A program made the translations under genes and the position numbers. From contig JANXLO010000291.1 in NCBI GenBank assembly GCA_025355115.1, positions 1 to 5,174 on the forward strand: a stretch of DNA of 5,174 bases, written 5' to 3'. Of this stretch, positions 1 to 5,174 are shown in pieces. The notes beneath the pieces are model-generated. The model worked only from the letters and a program-made list of their open reading frames with translations, was not told the DNA's origin and did no database searches. The DNA comes from Chthonomonadaceae bacterium. GTDB lineage: Bacteria; Armatimonadota; Chthonomonadetes; Chthonomonadales; Chthonomonadaceae. How positions within the stretch are numbered: position 1 is the first letter of the stretch; every line of letters starts with the position of its first letter.

Positions 1-69
1 GAGATTCAAGAAAAGACTGAACGCCTGGACAACATAACAGATTGCATTCCGGAAATGGAGAATTCATGA
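1..69 (+). CDS. C-terminal tail of an unidentified upstream gene (partial)
   Basis: Frame 1 is open from the window edge and ends in TGA at 67-69, giving a 22-residue charged tail (starts EIQEKTERLD, ends PEMENS). The stop overlaps the ATG of the next gene at 66-68 as ATGA, the usual sign of translational coupling inside an operon. The other two forward frames close within the first 40 bases. That geometry is the main reason to believe this is the end of a real gene. Too little is present to name a product. It could still be chance open sequence, since 66 nt without a stop is not rare. Confidence 0.5.
   Translation, partial: EIQEKTERLDNITDCIPEMENS
57..60 (+). promoter_or_regulatory. Shine-Dalgarno deciding the endonuclease IV start
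   Basis: GGAG lies 5 nt upstream of the ATG at 66. This favours ATG 66 over the in-frame TTG at 42, which has no comparable purine-rich site and would add eight residues with no counterpart in the family. Confidence 0.7.
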
Positions 70-893
70 CTCTTATTGGGCCGCACATCGACCCGCCACT
101 GCGCGATATTCCTGAGTTATTGACGCGACATGGCTACAGAACGTTCCAGACGACGCTACGTGACCCGTTGCGCCTGTCGAAACTGGGCATCCCGAGTGAA
201 GAGGATCAGACAGCGTACCGGGCTGGCGCGGCGCTGGAAGGCCCATTTTGGGGAATGGCGCATTCCTCGCTGCTCACGAATATCGCCTCGCCGGACCCTC
301 GTATCCGCAACGGGTCAGCGGTCGCGCTTATCGCCGATGCGACGCTCGCCGCCTCGTTGGGGCTAGCTGGCGCTTGTTTCCACGGTGGCTATCAGAAGGG
401 ACACGCCACTCGCGAGGCGGCAGTGGAGGCGCTCATCTATAAGCTGAAGGATGTCTTGGGCCGCCTCCCGTCCGGAGCGAAGGTGCTCTTGGAGAACAGT
501 TGCGAGGGCACGGAGCTAGGGCAGACGATTGAGGAGTTGGGCTTCATAATTTCGAACGTCGATGCCGACCCACAGAAAATTGGGCTGATCTTGGACACCT
601 GCCACCTGCACGTGGCCGGATTTGATCTGGCTGCCCCCAATGCTCCAGAGCGTCTCGTCGCTGAGTTGGACGCTGCCGGATTGACCCCCTTGCTAACTGC
701 GCTTCACCTCAACGATGCCCGTGAGGCCTGCGGGAGTCACCGCGACCGCCATGCTCCGCCGGGGCAGGGGACGATCGGACAAGGCCTGCGCCGCCTGATC
801 GCGATCCCACCTTTCAATACTCTCCCTGCAATCCTGGAAATCTCCGAGGTCGATGTCCCAAATGCCATCGAATATCTTATGGATAAGGGTTAG
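66..893 (+). CDS. nfo: Endonuclease IV (AP endonuclease family 2, Nfo-type)
   Basis: This is a 275-residue TIM-barrel Zn-dependent AP endonuclease, close to the E. coli Nfo length of about 285. Family role: it cleaves the backbone 5' of abasic sites and removes blocked 3' ends during base excision repair in the cytoplasm. All nine expected metal ligands are visible: H66 (AHSSLLTN), H106 (FHGG), E143 (LLEN), D177 and H180 (DTCH), H214 (LHLND), D227 and H229 (DRH), and E258 (ILE). The N-terminus IGPHID matches the family's first barrel strand (GAHVS in Nfo). The protein is divergent: the segment after that strand and the region around 30-60 differ from classical Nfo. The ATG at 66 is chosen for its GGAG site and the ATGA overlap with the upstream frame. 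It converges with the deacetylase gene 20 nt downstream, without a visible terminator. The alternative is another xylose-isomerase-like TIM barrel, but the full ligand set argues for Nfo. Confidence 0.9.
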   Translation: MTLIGPHIDPPLRDIPELLTRHGYRTFQTTLRDPLRLSKLGIPSEEDQTAYRAGAALEGPFWGMAHSSLLTNIASPDPRIRNGSAVALIADATLAASLGLAGACFHGGYQKGHATREAAVEALIYKLKDVLGRLPSGAKVLLENSCEGTELGQTIEELGFIISNVDADPQKIGLILDTCHLHVAGFDLAAPNAPERLVAELDAAGLTPLLTALHLNDAREACGSHRDRHAPPGQGTIGQGLRRLIAIPPFNTLPAILEISEVDVPNAIEYLMDKG

Positions 894-897
894 GCAC

Positions 898-913
898 CGA
901 GCGAAGCGAGCGA
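898..913. repeat. Short direct repeat filling the convergent gap
   Basis: CGAGCGA occurs at 898-904 and again at 907-913, separated by two bases. The repeat occupies nearly all of the 20-nt space between two convergent stop codons. It does not form an inverted repeat, so it is not a hairpin terminator. It may be a dispersed intergenic motif or chance. Confidence 0.4.
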
Positions 914-1768
914 TTACCTCTTCTTGACACCGTTCGTTCGCCATGCTGCTTCCACGTCTTTGAGTGACTGCGCAAACCGCTTGTGGATGGAGTAGCGGTT
1001 TACGAGCATCAGGTTGCGGGAGGAGGACGCGCTACCCCAGTTCTCGGTGAAGGCGAGCTTGTAGCCGGAGGCCACTGTCAGGCGGGCGACGTGATCGTCG
1101 AAATGGCCTTCCGGGTAGGCAAATGCGTAGCACGGGCGGCCAGTGTGCTTCTCTATCAGGGCTTTCGAGTCGCGCAGCTCTTTGTTGTTTTCAGCGTCCG
1201 AAAGCAGGCGCATGTCGGCAGGATGGCTGCAGGTGTGGCCCTGAATGGTGATTAGCCCGCTCTTCTGCATCGCCAAAAGGGTCGGCCAATCGCAGTGCGC
1301 CTTGCTGGTCAGGACGCCGATGTAGTTGGTGTGCACGAAAAGCGTCGCGGGAAAGCCGTACTGCTTCAGCAGCGGAAAAGCGTTGTCGTAAAGTCCCTGG
1401 TTGTTGTCGTCGAATGTGAGTACAAGCGGGCGCGGCGGGAGAGGTGTTCCCTCTGTCAGCGACCGCAGGAGCGTGTCCATAGGTATCACATTGAATTTCC
1501 GCCGCTTGATCGCCTCGAACTGCGTCTTCAGCTCCTTCACCGTGGTGTCGAACCAGACTTCCTTCGTCTCCTTCACCACATCATGCCACATCAGCACCGC
1601 GACGTATTGCCCCTTCGCGTTGGCATTCACCTGCGGGAGCGGAGTGGCTTTTGTCTGCGCGACTATAGGACTTGAAAGAGTCAGAAGCACACCGGCGAAT
1701 GTGAGGAGAGTGATTGCTTGAGGGCGGCGACTGGTCATGGGATTCGATCGAGTAGGGAAAAATGTCAT
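914..1768 (-). CDS. Secreted polysaccharide deacetylase (CE4/NodB-type)
   Basis: This is a 284-residue protein with a signal peptide: basic RR at 14-15, a hydrophobic core at about 18-36, and a probable cut after IVA at 37. The CE4 domain follows. MWHDV at 60-64 resembles the opening strand of PgaB-like deacetylases. Motif 1 is TFDD with catalytic-base D120 and metal ligand D121. Motif 2 is HTCSH with metal ligands H178 and H182. Motif 3 is AYPEG at 217-221, and a closing NRYSI lies at 257-261. Family role: metal-dependent removal of N-acetyl groups from glycans such as chitin oligomers, poly-N-acetylglucosamine or peptidoglycan; the substrate here cannot be told. After TFDD the sequence is NNQG rather than the common G-x pattern. 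The start at 1768 has a GAGAGAG site 6 nt upstream; the Met at residue 11 has no site. It probably shares a transcript with the M28 gene 57 nt upstream. Export means it acts in the periplasm or outside. Confidence 0.9.
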   Translation of the reverse strand: MTFFPTRSNPMTSRRPQAITLLTFAGVLLTLSSPIVAQTKATPLPQVNANAKGQYVAVLMWHDVVKETKEVWFDTTVKELKTQFEAIKRRKFNVIPMDTLLRSLTEGTPLPPRPLVLTFDDNNQGLYDNAFPLLKQYGFPATLFVHTNYIGVLTSKAHCDWPTLLAMQKSGLITIQGHTCSHPADMRLLSDAENNKELRDSKALIEKHTGRPCYAFAYPEGHFDDHVARLTVASGYKLAFTENWGSASSSRNLMLVNRYSIHKRFAQSLKDVEAAWRTNGVKKR

Positions 1769-1785
1769 TCTGGCTCTCTCAGATC

Positions 1786-1815
1786 CTCAGCCCAGGTCAG
1801 AATGCCTGGGCTGAG
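1786..1815 (-). other. Perfect 11-bp inverted repeat between the M28 and deacetylase genes
   Basis: CTCAGCCCAGG at 1786-1796 pairs perfectly with CCTGGGCTGAG at 1805-1815 around an 8-nt loop. In the minus-strand transcript the stem begins about 10 nt after the M28 stop and ends just before the GAGAGAG ribosome site of the deacetylase. No T-tract follows the stem on either strand, so a classic Rho-independent terminator is not supported. An mRNA-stability hairpin, partial attenuator or protein-binding palindrome fits better. Confidence 0.65.
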
Positions 1816-1825
1816 AAAATTTCGT

Positions 1826-3388
1826 TTAGGGGGCGGATTTTGCAGGGCTGCGCGGGTAGCGATCGGACGACTGAGCCGCGGTGTATCCTAGAATCGCGAG
1901 GGCGCACACCCCCTGCTTGAGGTCGTCCGCACGGACTTTATCGAAGGTGTCCGACTGTGAGTGATGAGTCAGGCTGTACTCAGCGGGATCCTGATTGAAG
2001 GCGAAGGCAGGCACGCCCGCATCGTCGAACGAAGCATGATCCGTCCCGTTCATCTTGCCGGGAAGCAGAGTCGGCTCGTCCGTCAGAAGTCGCAGCGACT
2101 TGAGCACATCGAACTGACCTGTGAGCATAGGCAAGTCTTCGGCGCGATTTTGAAGCCAGGCGCCCTTGACGCGGCCGGTTCCTGTGTCGTGGACGAAGAC
2201 CACGTTGAAGTTCGGCATTTCGGCTTTGTGCGCTTCGACGTAGGCTTTGGAGCCCATCAGCCCCTCTTCCTCACCTGTAAACAGCACGAACCGCATGGTA
2301 CGCCTCGGGGCTGTCCCCAGTGATTTGATGAGGCGGGCCGCTTCGAGAACCGCCATGCTGCCTGTGCCATTGTCGGTGCTCCCCGTCCCTAGATCCCACG
2401 AATCGAGATGCGCGCCGAGCAAGACGATCTCCTCCGGCTTCTCCGAGCCTTTGATCTCGCCGACCGTGTTGTAGACCGTGATCGGCCCCTTCACGAACTT
2501 GCTGCTGATCTCGACCTCGACATGGACAGGGACACCGCGCTTCATCATCCGCTGCAGCATGGAAATGTACTCATGCGCGACGAACAGGGTGGGCAGAGAA
2601 GTATTGGAAGTCCAGCTGCCTGTCATGTTGAGCAGCGAGTGCGGCTTGCCGGAATCCTGAAGCATGACGGCCGCGCCTTCCTGCTGAAGGAACTCGTTGC
2701 GGGCCTTGCGGAACGCCTGGAACTGCTGGGTATTCCCGCGTTGTCGGCCACCGGCTGCGGGCTGCCTTGGGGTGCCGAGAGGGGGATCGACGCCTTGGAC
2801 TGTTTTGTCCTCACCAGCAGGCCTGAACGCCGGAATCGGGGTGCTCTCCTTCGCGTCCGGGAGCTTCGGATCGGTCGAGGTATCGCTGTTCAGGAGGATA
2901 GCGTCCTTGAGTTTTCCTTTGTATGCGGCGAGATCGGCCTCGGTGCGGGGGTTGAATACTACGACGGGCCCGGTGATTTTGCCGCGAGTGCCGGGACTCC
3001 ATGCCATCTGTGCCGCCTCGACGGGCAATCCGTTCTCCACGATCTTCATCTGGACTTTGCCCCGCTCCCAGCCGCGGGGAATGGTGTAGGATTCGAGATG
3101 CACGTTCTCGAGCCCATACTCCTTCATCTTTGCAGCCGTCCAGTCGTTGGCACGTTTGAGTCGGTCAGACCCGGTGAGGCGCGGGCCGATCATGTCGCTC
3201 AGATATTCGAGATTGGCCATCACTTCGGAGTGATCGCGCTCTGAGGCGATGAACTTATCGGCCGCCTCTCTGGTGTCCTGAAGGTCGCCGCCTGCGCCGC
3301 TGGCGCCTGCGAAGGTCGTGGAGAAGATTGGAATGAGGAGTGCGAATAGCAGGCTAGCGCGTCTGCCGCGCGCATGAATGAATTGCAT
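1826..3388 (-). CDS. Secreted M28 metallopeptidase, carboxypeptidase Q-like
   Basis: This is a 520-residue exported di-zinc exopeptidase. A signal peptide covers about 1-29 (basic HARGRR, then a hydrophobic stretch, cut near FAGA). The N-terminal part at 55-110 (TGSDRLKRANDW, GLENVHLESY) resembles carboxypeptidase Q. A PA-like insert spans about 125-290 and contains a Pro/Gly/Gln-rich loop at about 200-222. The catalytic core has all the expected residues: H327 and D329 in GAHLDSWD, bridging D339 in STDNGTG, catalytic E373 and ligand E374 in TGEEEGLMGS, D401 in FVHDTG, and H476 in THHSQSDTFD. Family role: removal of terminal residues from peptides or dipeptides outside the cytoplasm, here probably for peptide scavenging. 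The ATG at 3388 is chosen because GAGAGGA lies 5 nt upstream; the ATG at 3415 lacks a site and would put nine odd residues before the signal peptide. The gene is first of a probable two-gene unit with the deacetylase and divergent from the acidic-protein operon. Confidence 0.95.
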   Translation of the reverse strand: MQFIHARGRRASLLFALLIPIFSTTFAGASGAGGDLQDTREAADKFIASERDHSEVMANLEYLSDMIGPRLTGSDRLKRANDWTAAKMKEYGLENVHLESYTIPRGWERGKVQMKIVENGLPVEAAQMAWSPGTRGKITGPVVVFNPRTEADLAAYKGKLKDAILLNSDTSTDPKLPDAKESTPIPAFRPAGEDKTVQGVDPPLGTPRQPAAGGRQRGNTQQFQAFRKARNEFLQQEGAAVMLQDSGKPHSLLNMTGSWTSNTSLPTLFVAHEYISMLQRMMKRGVPVHVEVEISSKFVKGPITVYNTVGEIKGSEKPEEIVLLGAHLDSWDLGTGSTDNGTGSMAVLEAARLIKSLGTAPRRTMRFVLFTGEEEGLMGSKAYVEAHKAEMPNFNVVFVHDTGTGRVKGAWLQNRAEDLPMLTGQFDVLKSLRLLTDEPTLLPGKMNGTDHASFDDAGVPAFAFNQDPAEYSLTHHSQSDTFDKVRADDLKQGVCALAILGYTAAQSSDRYPRSPAKSAP

Positions 3389-3393
3389 GGGTT

Positions 3394-3400
3394 TCCTCTC
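3394..3400 (-). promoter_or_regulatory. Shine-Dalgarno deciding the M28 start
   Basis: On the minus strand GAGAGGA ends 5 nt before the ATG at 3388. The alternative in-frame ATG at 3415 has no purine-rich sequence at a suitable distance. Confidence 0.7.
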
Positions 3401-3585
3401 TGTGTGGATCAGCATTGCGCTGATAGATCGTAGAATGTTTTTTCGGCGTCTGGATGGAGATATCCTGCCGTGGAGAAGCTTTCGGGATTAAATATGGAAG
3501 GATTTTCCTTAGCCGGAGAAGAATTTAACGACATCTGTTCGGAGCGCCTCTCCTGTGCGCGTGAGAGGTTCGACGGACATCCCCT

Positions 3586-3590
3586 GGAGG
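3586..3590 (+). promoter_or_regulatory. Shine-Dalgarno deciding the acidic-protein start
   Basis: GGAGG, within TGGAGGT, lies 5 nt upstream of GTG at 3596. It is the best ribosome site near this gene. The upstream candidates are weaker: GTG 3470 has GGAG 10 nt away, and ATG 3494 has only GGGA. Confidence 0.6.
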
Positions 3591-3595
3591 TCAAC

Positions 3596-3928
3596 GTGGA
3601 GACACGCTTCAAGCTTACGCGCCTCGTTCGGACGCAGTCCTCTGAAATCTATCTTGTCTGGGATGGAGAGAAGCGAGTCGGACAGGTCGATGTGCATTTC
3701 GCGCACGACACCATCCATGCTACAGTGATCTTCGAAGCCGATATGACGGTCGGCGAAGAGGAGGAGCTGCTCGCCCAGATAGACGATGATGTGGTGTCCT
3801 CGTATCTGCCGCGATTCGAGCGTGAGGACTTCGTCGCGCATGTCTTCCGCGGCGAGGAGATCAGCAGGTACACCGACTGCTCCGGCGCCATCGACGATAT
3901 GGAAGAGGAAGACGAGCATGAGGAGTAG
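3596..3928 (+). CDS. Small acidic protein of unknown function
   Basis: This is a 110-residue protein with no family I can name. Predicted from pattern, residues 5-50 read as a run of beta strands (FKLTRLVRT, IYLVWDG, RVGQVDVHF, TIHATVIFEA). A probable helix with acidic residues follows (GEEEELLAQIDDD at 53-65). Then come FVAHVFRGEEISRYTD at 79-94 and a strongly acidic tail (EEEDEHEE at 103-110). It has no signal peptide or membrane segment, so it is probably cytoplasmic. GTG 3596 is preferred for its strong GGAGG site and because the sequence upstream is AT-rich at codon position three and not protein-like. The longer alternatives, GTG 3470 (152 residues) and ATG 3494 (144 residues), remain possible. 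It lies 26 nt before the M15D dipeptidase gene on the same strand, so co-transcription is likely. Long antisense open frames cover the same DNA, but the plus frame has the better codon pattern and ribosome site. Confidence 0.75.
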   Translation: METRFKLTRLVRTQSSEIYLVWDGEKRVGQVDVHFAHDTIHATVIFEADMTVGEEEELLAQIDDDVVSSYLPRFEREDFVAHVFRGEEISRYTDCSGAIDDMEEEDEHEE

Positions 3929-3954
3929 GCTGCCTCGTTCTCCGCTGAACCGCT

Positions 3955-5013
3955 ATGTCTAAACGCAGCTCGACGCCCCGCGGCCCCATGAAGGGCACGC
4001 CGGAACCTATCGCCGCTCTGAACAGAATCCGCATTCTCGAGCTTGATAGGCCCTGGATGGAGCGGGAGCCGCTGGTGGATGTCCGCGTTCACTGCCCGGA
4101 CGTCGTCTGGACAGAGCGAATTTGCCCCTACCTACGCAGGAGCGTCGCGGACAGAGTGAATGCCGCACAGTCGTCACTCCCTCCGGGCTTTCGGCTTCGG
4201 GCGGGAACTGCGCTTCGAACGCTAGCGATGCAGAGCGGGGGCTGGGACGGCTATTTCCGACGCATGCAGACGGAGCATCCGACCTGGCCTCTCTCCGCCC
4301 TCCGCCGCGCGACCAACAAGTATTTCGCGCCGTATGACCAGAAGGCACCGCCAGGACACTGCACAGGCGGCGCTATCGATGTGGGGATCAACGACCCGGA
4401 CGGCAATGCCCTCGATATGATCGCCCCCACGCAGGGATGGGAGGCCGCCTACACCTGGTCGAACCTGCTGACCCCCGAGGCGAAGTCCAACCGCATGATG
4501 ATGGTGGAGGCGATGCTCGGAGCCGGGTTCTCGAACTGCCGCGATGAATACTGGCACTACTCCTACGGTGATTCAGCTTGGGCAGTGCGGGTTGGCGAGA
4601 GTGAGTGCCCTTACGGATGGATATACCCTCCGGTAGCGCTGGAGGTGGGTTACGAGAGCGCGTACGCTGTTGACCTGACCTGCGAAACCGCCCGAGATGA
4701 GCACGGTAAGCCCCAACATGCGATTGCTCATGCCTTGCTCGCTCCCGACGCGCCGTCTGATTCAGAAGGCAGCCCTATTTTCTCCGTTGGCCTCTACTGG
4801 GCTCATGGGATTCCTGTTACGCTTCACCTGGGTTGGCCAAGCGCTCTGCCCTCGCCTGTGCTCTATCTTGGGGATGGCAAGGAGGAGGGCCACCTGCTTG
4901 GCGAGGCAAATCGCACCGGTGACACGATCACCTATCAGCTGACGCCCGAGCATGACCGGCGCATTGTGACCAATGTTCCCCCGGCTCCGGCCCCGGCGGA
5001 AAGCTCGGAGTAG
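3955..5013 (+). CDS. VanX/DdpX-like D-Ala-D-Ala dipeptidase (peptidase M15D) with C-terminal extension
   Basis: This is a 352-residue protein without a signal peptide, so probably cytoplasmic. The M15 zinc site is clear: H135 and D142 in GHCTGGAIDVGI, and catalytic E198 with ligand H201 in EYWHY. R88 in the strand AGTALRTLAMQ sits where the family has its conserved active-site arginine. PLVDVR..CP at 39-48 is typical of the family's N-terminal strand. Family role: hydrolysis of the dipeptide D-Ala-D-Ala, for turnover of cell-wall precursors or, in VanX, glycopeptide resistance. No VanH/VanA partners are here, so housekeeping recycling is more likely than resistance. VanX is about 202 residues. 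Here about 130 residues follow the catalytic domain (about 221-352), with beta-type segments (FSVGLYWAHGIPVTLHLGW at 276-294, VLYLGDG at 302-308) and a Pro/Ala-rich end. I do not recognise this part. The ATG at 3955 has no clear Shine-Dalgarno, but no later start is better. The RecQ gene follows after 27 nt. Confidence 0.88.
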   Translation: MSKRSSTPRGPMKGTPEPIAALNRIRILELDRPWMEREPLVDVRVHCPDVVWTERICPYLRRSVADRVNAAQSSLPPGFRLRAGTALRTLAMQSGGWDGYFRRMQTEHPTWPLSALRRATNKYFAPYDQKAPPGHCTGGAIDVGINDPDGNALDMIAPTQGWEAAYTWSNLLTPEAKSNRMMMVEAMLGAGFSNCRDEYWHYSYGDSAWAVRVGESECPYGWIYPPVALEVGYESAYAVDLTCETARDEHGKPQHAIAHALLAPDAPSDSEGSPIFSVGLYWAHGIPVTLHLGWPSALPSPVLYLGDGKEEGHLLGEANRTGDTITYQLTPEHDRRIVTNVPPAPAPAESSE

Positions 5014-5030
5014 ACGGCCGGCCGAGGAAC

Positions 5031-5034
5031 GGAG
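5031..5034 (+). promoter_or_regulatory. Shine-Dalgarno deciding the RecQ TTG start
   Basis: GGAG lies 6 nt before TTG at 5041. No ATG or GTG exists in this frame between the preceding stop (5011-5013) and the conserved FRPFQ motif, so the TTG is the only reasonable start. Confidence 0.7.
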
Positions 5035-5040
5035 TTTGGC

Positions 5041-5174
5041 TTGGAGCTGGCAGAGGAGTTACAGATCCATTTCGGTCACGCGGAGTTCAGGCCCTTTCAG
5101 GAGCAGATCATCCGCTCCGTGCTGGCGGGTGACGACACGCTCGGAGTGCTCCCTACCGGCGCGGGCAAATCGCT
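5041..5174 (+). CDS. RecQ-family ATP-dependent DNA helicase, N-terminus (partial)
   Basis: The first 44 codons run off the window end. FGHAEFRPFQEQII at 11-24 matches RecQ motif 0, in which the FRP-x-Q glutamine contacts the adenine of ATP. LPTGAGKS at 37-44 is the Walker A motif (motif I). RecQ helicases unwind DNA 3' to 5' in recombination and repair. It starts at TTG with a GGAG site 6 nt upstream and lies 27 nt after the dipeptidase stop in the same reading frame, so read-through or co-transcription is plausible. With the rest of the gene missing, I cannot tell classical RecQ (about 600 residues, with RQC and HRDC domains) from shorter or longer RecQ-like helicases, so no gene symbol is given. 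Confidence 0.88.
   Translation, partial: MELAEELQIHFGHAEFRPFQEQIIRSVLAGDDTLGVLPTGAGKS

Larger units (their letters stand above)
3389..3595. promoter_or_regulatory. Divergent intergenic region, probable promoters for both directions
   Basis: The space between the M28 start (minus) and the preferred start of the acidic protein (plus) must hold control signals for two divergent units. It contains a T6 run at 3438-3443 and an AT-rich patch at about 3486-3530 that differs from the GC-rich coding sequence around it. Weak -10-like hexamers occur (TTTAAC at 3524 on the plus strand, TACGAT at 3432-3427 on the minus strand), but none has a convincing -35 partner, so I do not assign a promoter position. 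If the acidic protein really starts at 3470 or 3494, this region is shorter. Confidence 0.4.

Noticed and set aside
1295..1721. Plus-strand open frames antisense to the deacetylase
   Set aside because: They are covered by the deacetylase, whose CE4 motifs are complete; no ribosome site or family match was seen.
1786..1815. Hairpin called as a Rho-independent terminator
   Set aside because: Neither strand has a T-run after the stem, so it is listed only as an inverted repeat.
2408..3244. A 278-codon plus-strand open frame antisense to the M28 peptidase
   Set aside because: It lies wholly inside a gene with a complete catalytic motif set; the translation shows no recognisable family and is the expected mirror of GC-rich coding sequence.
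3438..3443. T6 run as a possible intrinsic terminator
   Set aside because: No GC-rich stem precedes it on the plus strand, and no gene ends there; it lies in a divergent intergenic region.
3509..4092. Minus-strand open frames of 136 and 147 codons across the acidic-protein gene and the start of the dipeptidase gene
   Set aside because: They overlap two plus-strand genes. The translations are Ser-rich or otherwise shadow-like, and the plus frame has the ribosome site and operon spacing.
3955..5013. M15 protein as a phage endolysin or as part of a vancomycin-resistance cluster
   Set aside because: No holin, phage or VanH/VanA/VanRS genes lie nearby. The EYWH and GHCTGG motifs with PLVDVR fit chromosomal D-Ala-D-Ala dipeptidases better.
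1..5174. CRISPR arrays, tRNA or rRNA genes, insertion sequences, integration sites
   Set aside because: No regularly spaced repeats, RNA-gene hallmarks, transposase motifs or terminal inverted repeats were seen; the window is nearly filled by identified genes.

Overview
The window looks like an ordinary stretch of chromosome from a moderately GC-rich Gram-negative-type bacterium. Acidobacteriota (Terriglobales-like) is my best guess. It rests on the style of the secreted M28 peptidase, which has a Pro/Gly/Gln-rich insert in its PA region, and on the mix of exported hydrolases; no marker gene in the window settles it. There are five complete genes and two partial ones, packed closely, with no sign of mobile elements, CRISPR or RNA genes.

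Left block (1-893, + strand): the last codons of an unidentified upstream gene end in an ATGA overlap with an endonuclease IV (Nfo)-type AP endonuclease that keeps all nine zinc ligands. Middle block (914-3388, - strand): this converges on the endonuclease gene with only a 20-nt gap. A secreted carboxypeptidase Q-like M28 metallopeptidase is transcribed first. A short gap with a perfect 11-bp hairpin follows, and then a secreted CE4 polysaccharide deacetylase. Both proteins carry N-terminal signal peptides, so this pair acts outside the cytoplasm on peptides and on an N-acetylated glycan. Right block (3596-5174, + strand): this diverges from the M28 gene across a roughly 200-nt region that is AT-rich in its middle. 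It encodes a small acidic protein of unknown function, then a cytoplasmic VanX/DdpX-like D-Ala-D-Ala dipeptidase (M15D) with an unexplained C-terminal extension of about 130 residues, then the N-terminus of a RecQ-family helicase. The gaps are 26 and 27 nt, so the three are probably one operon.

DNA repair or recombination genes (Nfo, RecQ) flank envelope and peptide hydrolases (deacetylase, M28, M15D). I see no strong evidence for a new defence or mobile system. The parts most worth a second look are the acidic orphan with its extended dipeptidase partner, and the intergenic hairpin. Several starts were moved from the longest open frame to a start with a clear Shine-Dalgarno: Nfo at 66, M28 at 3388 and the acidic protein at 3596.
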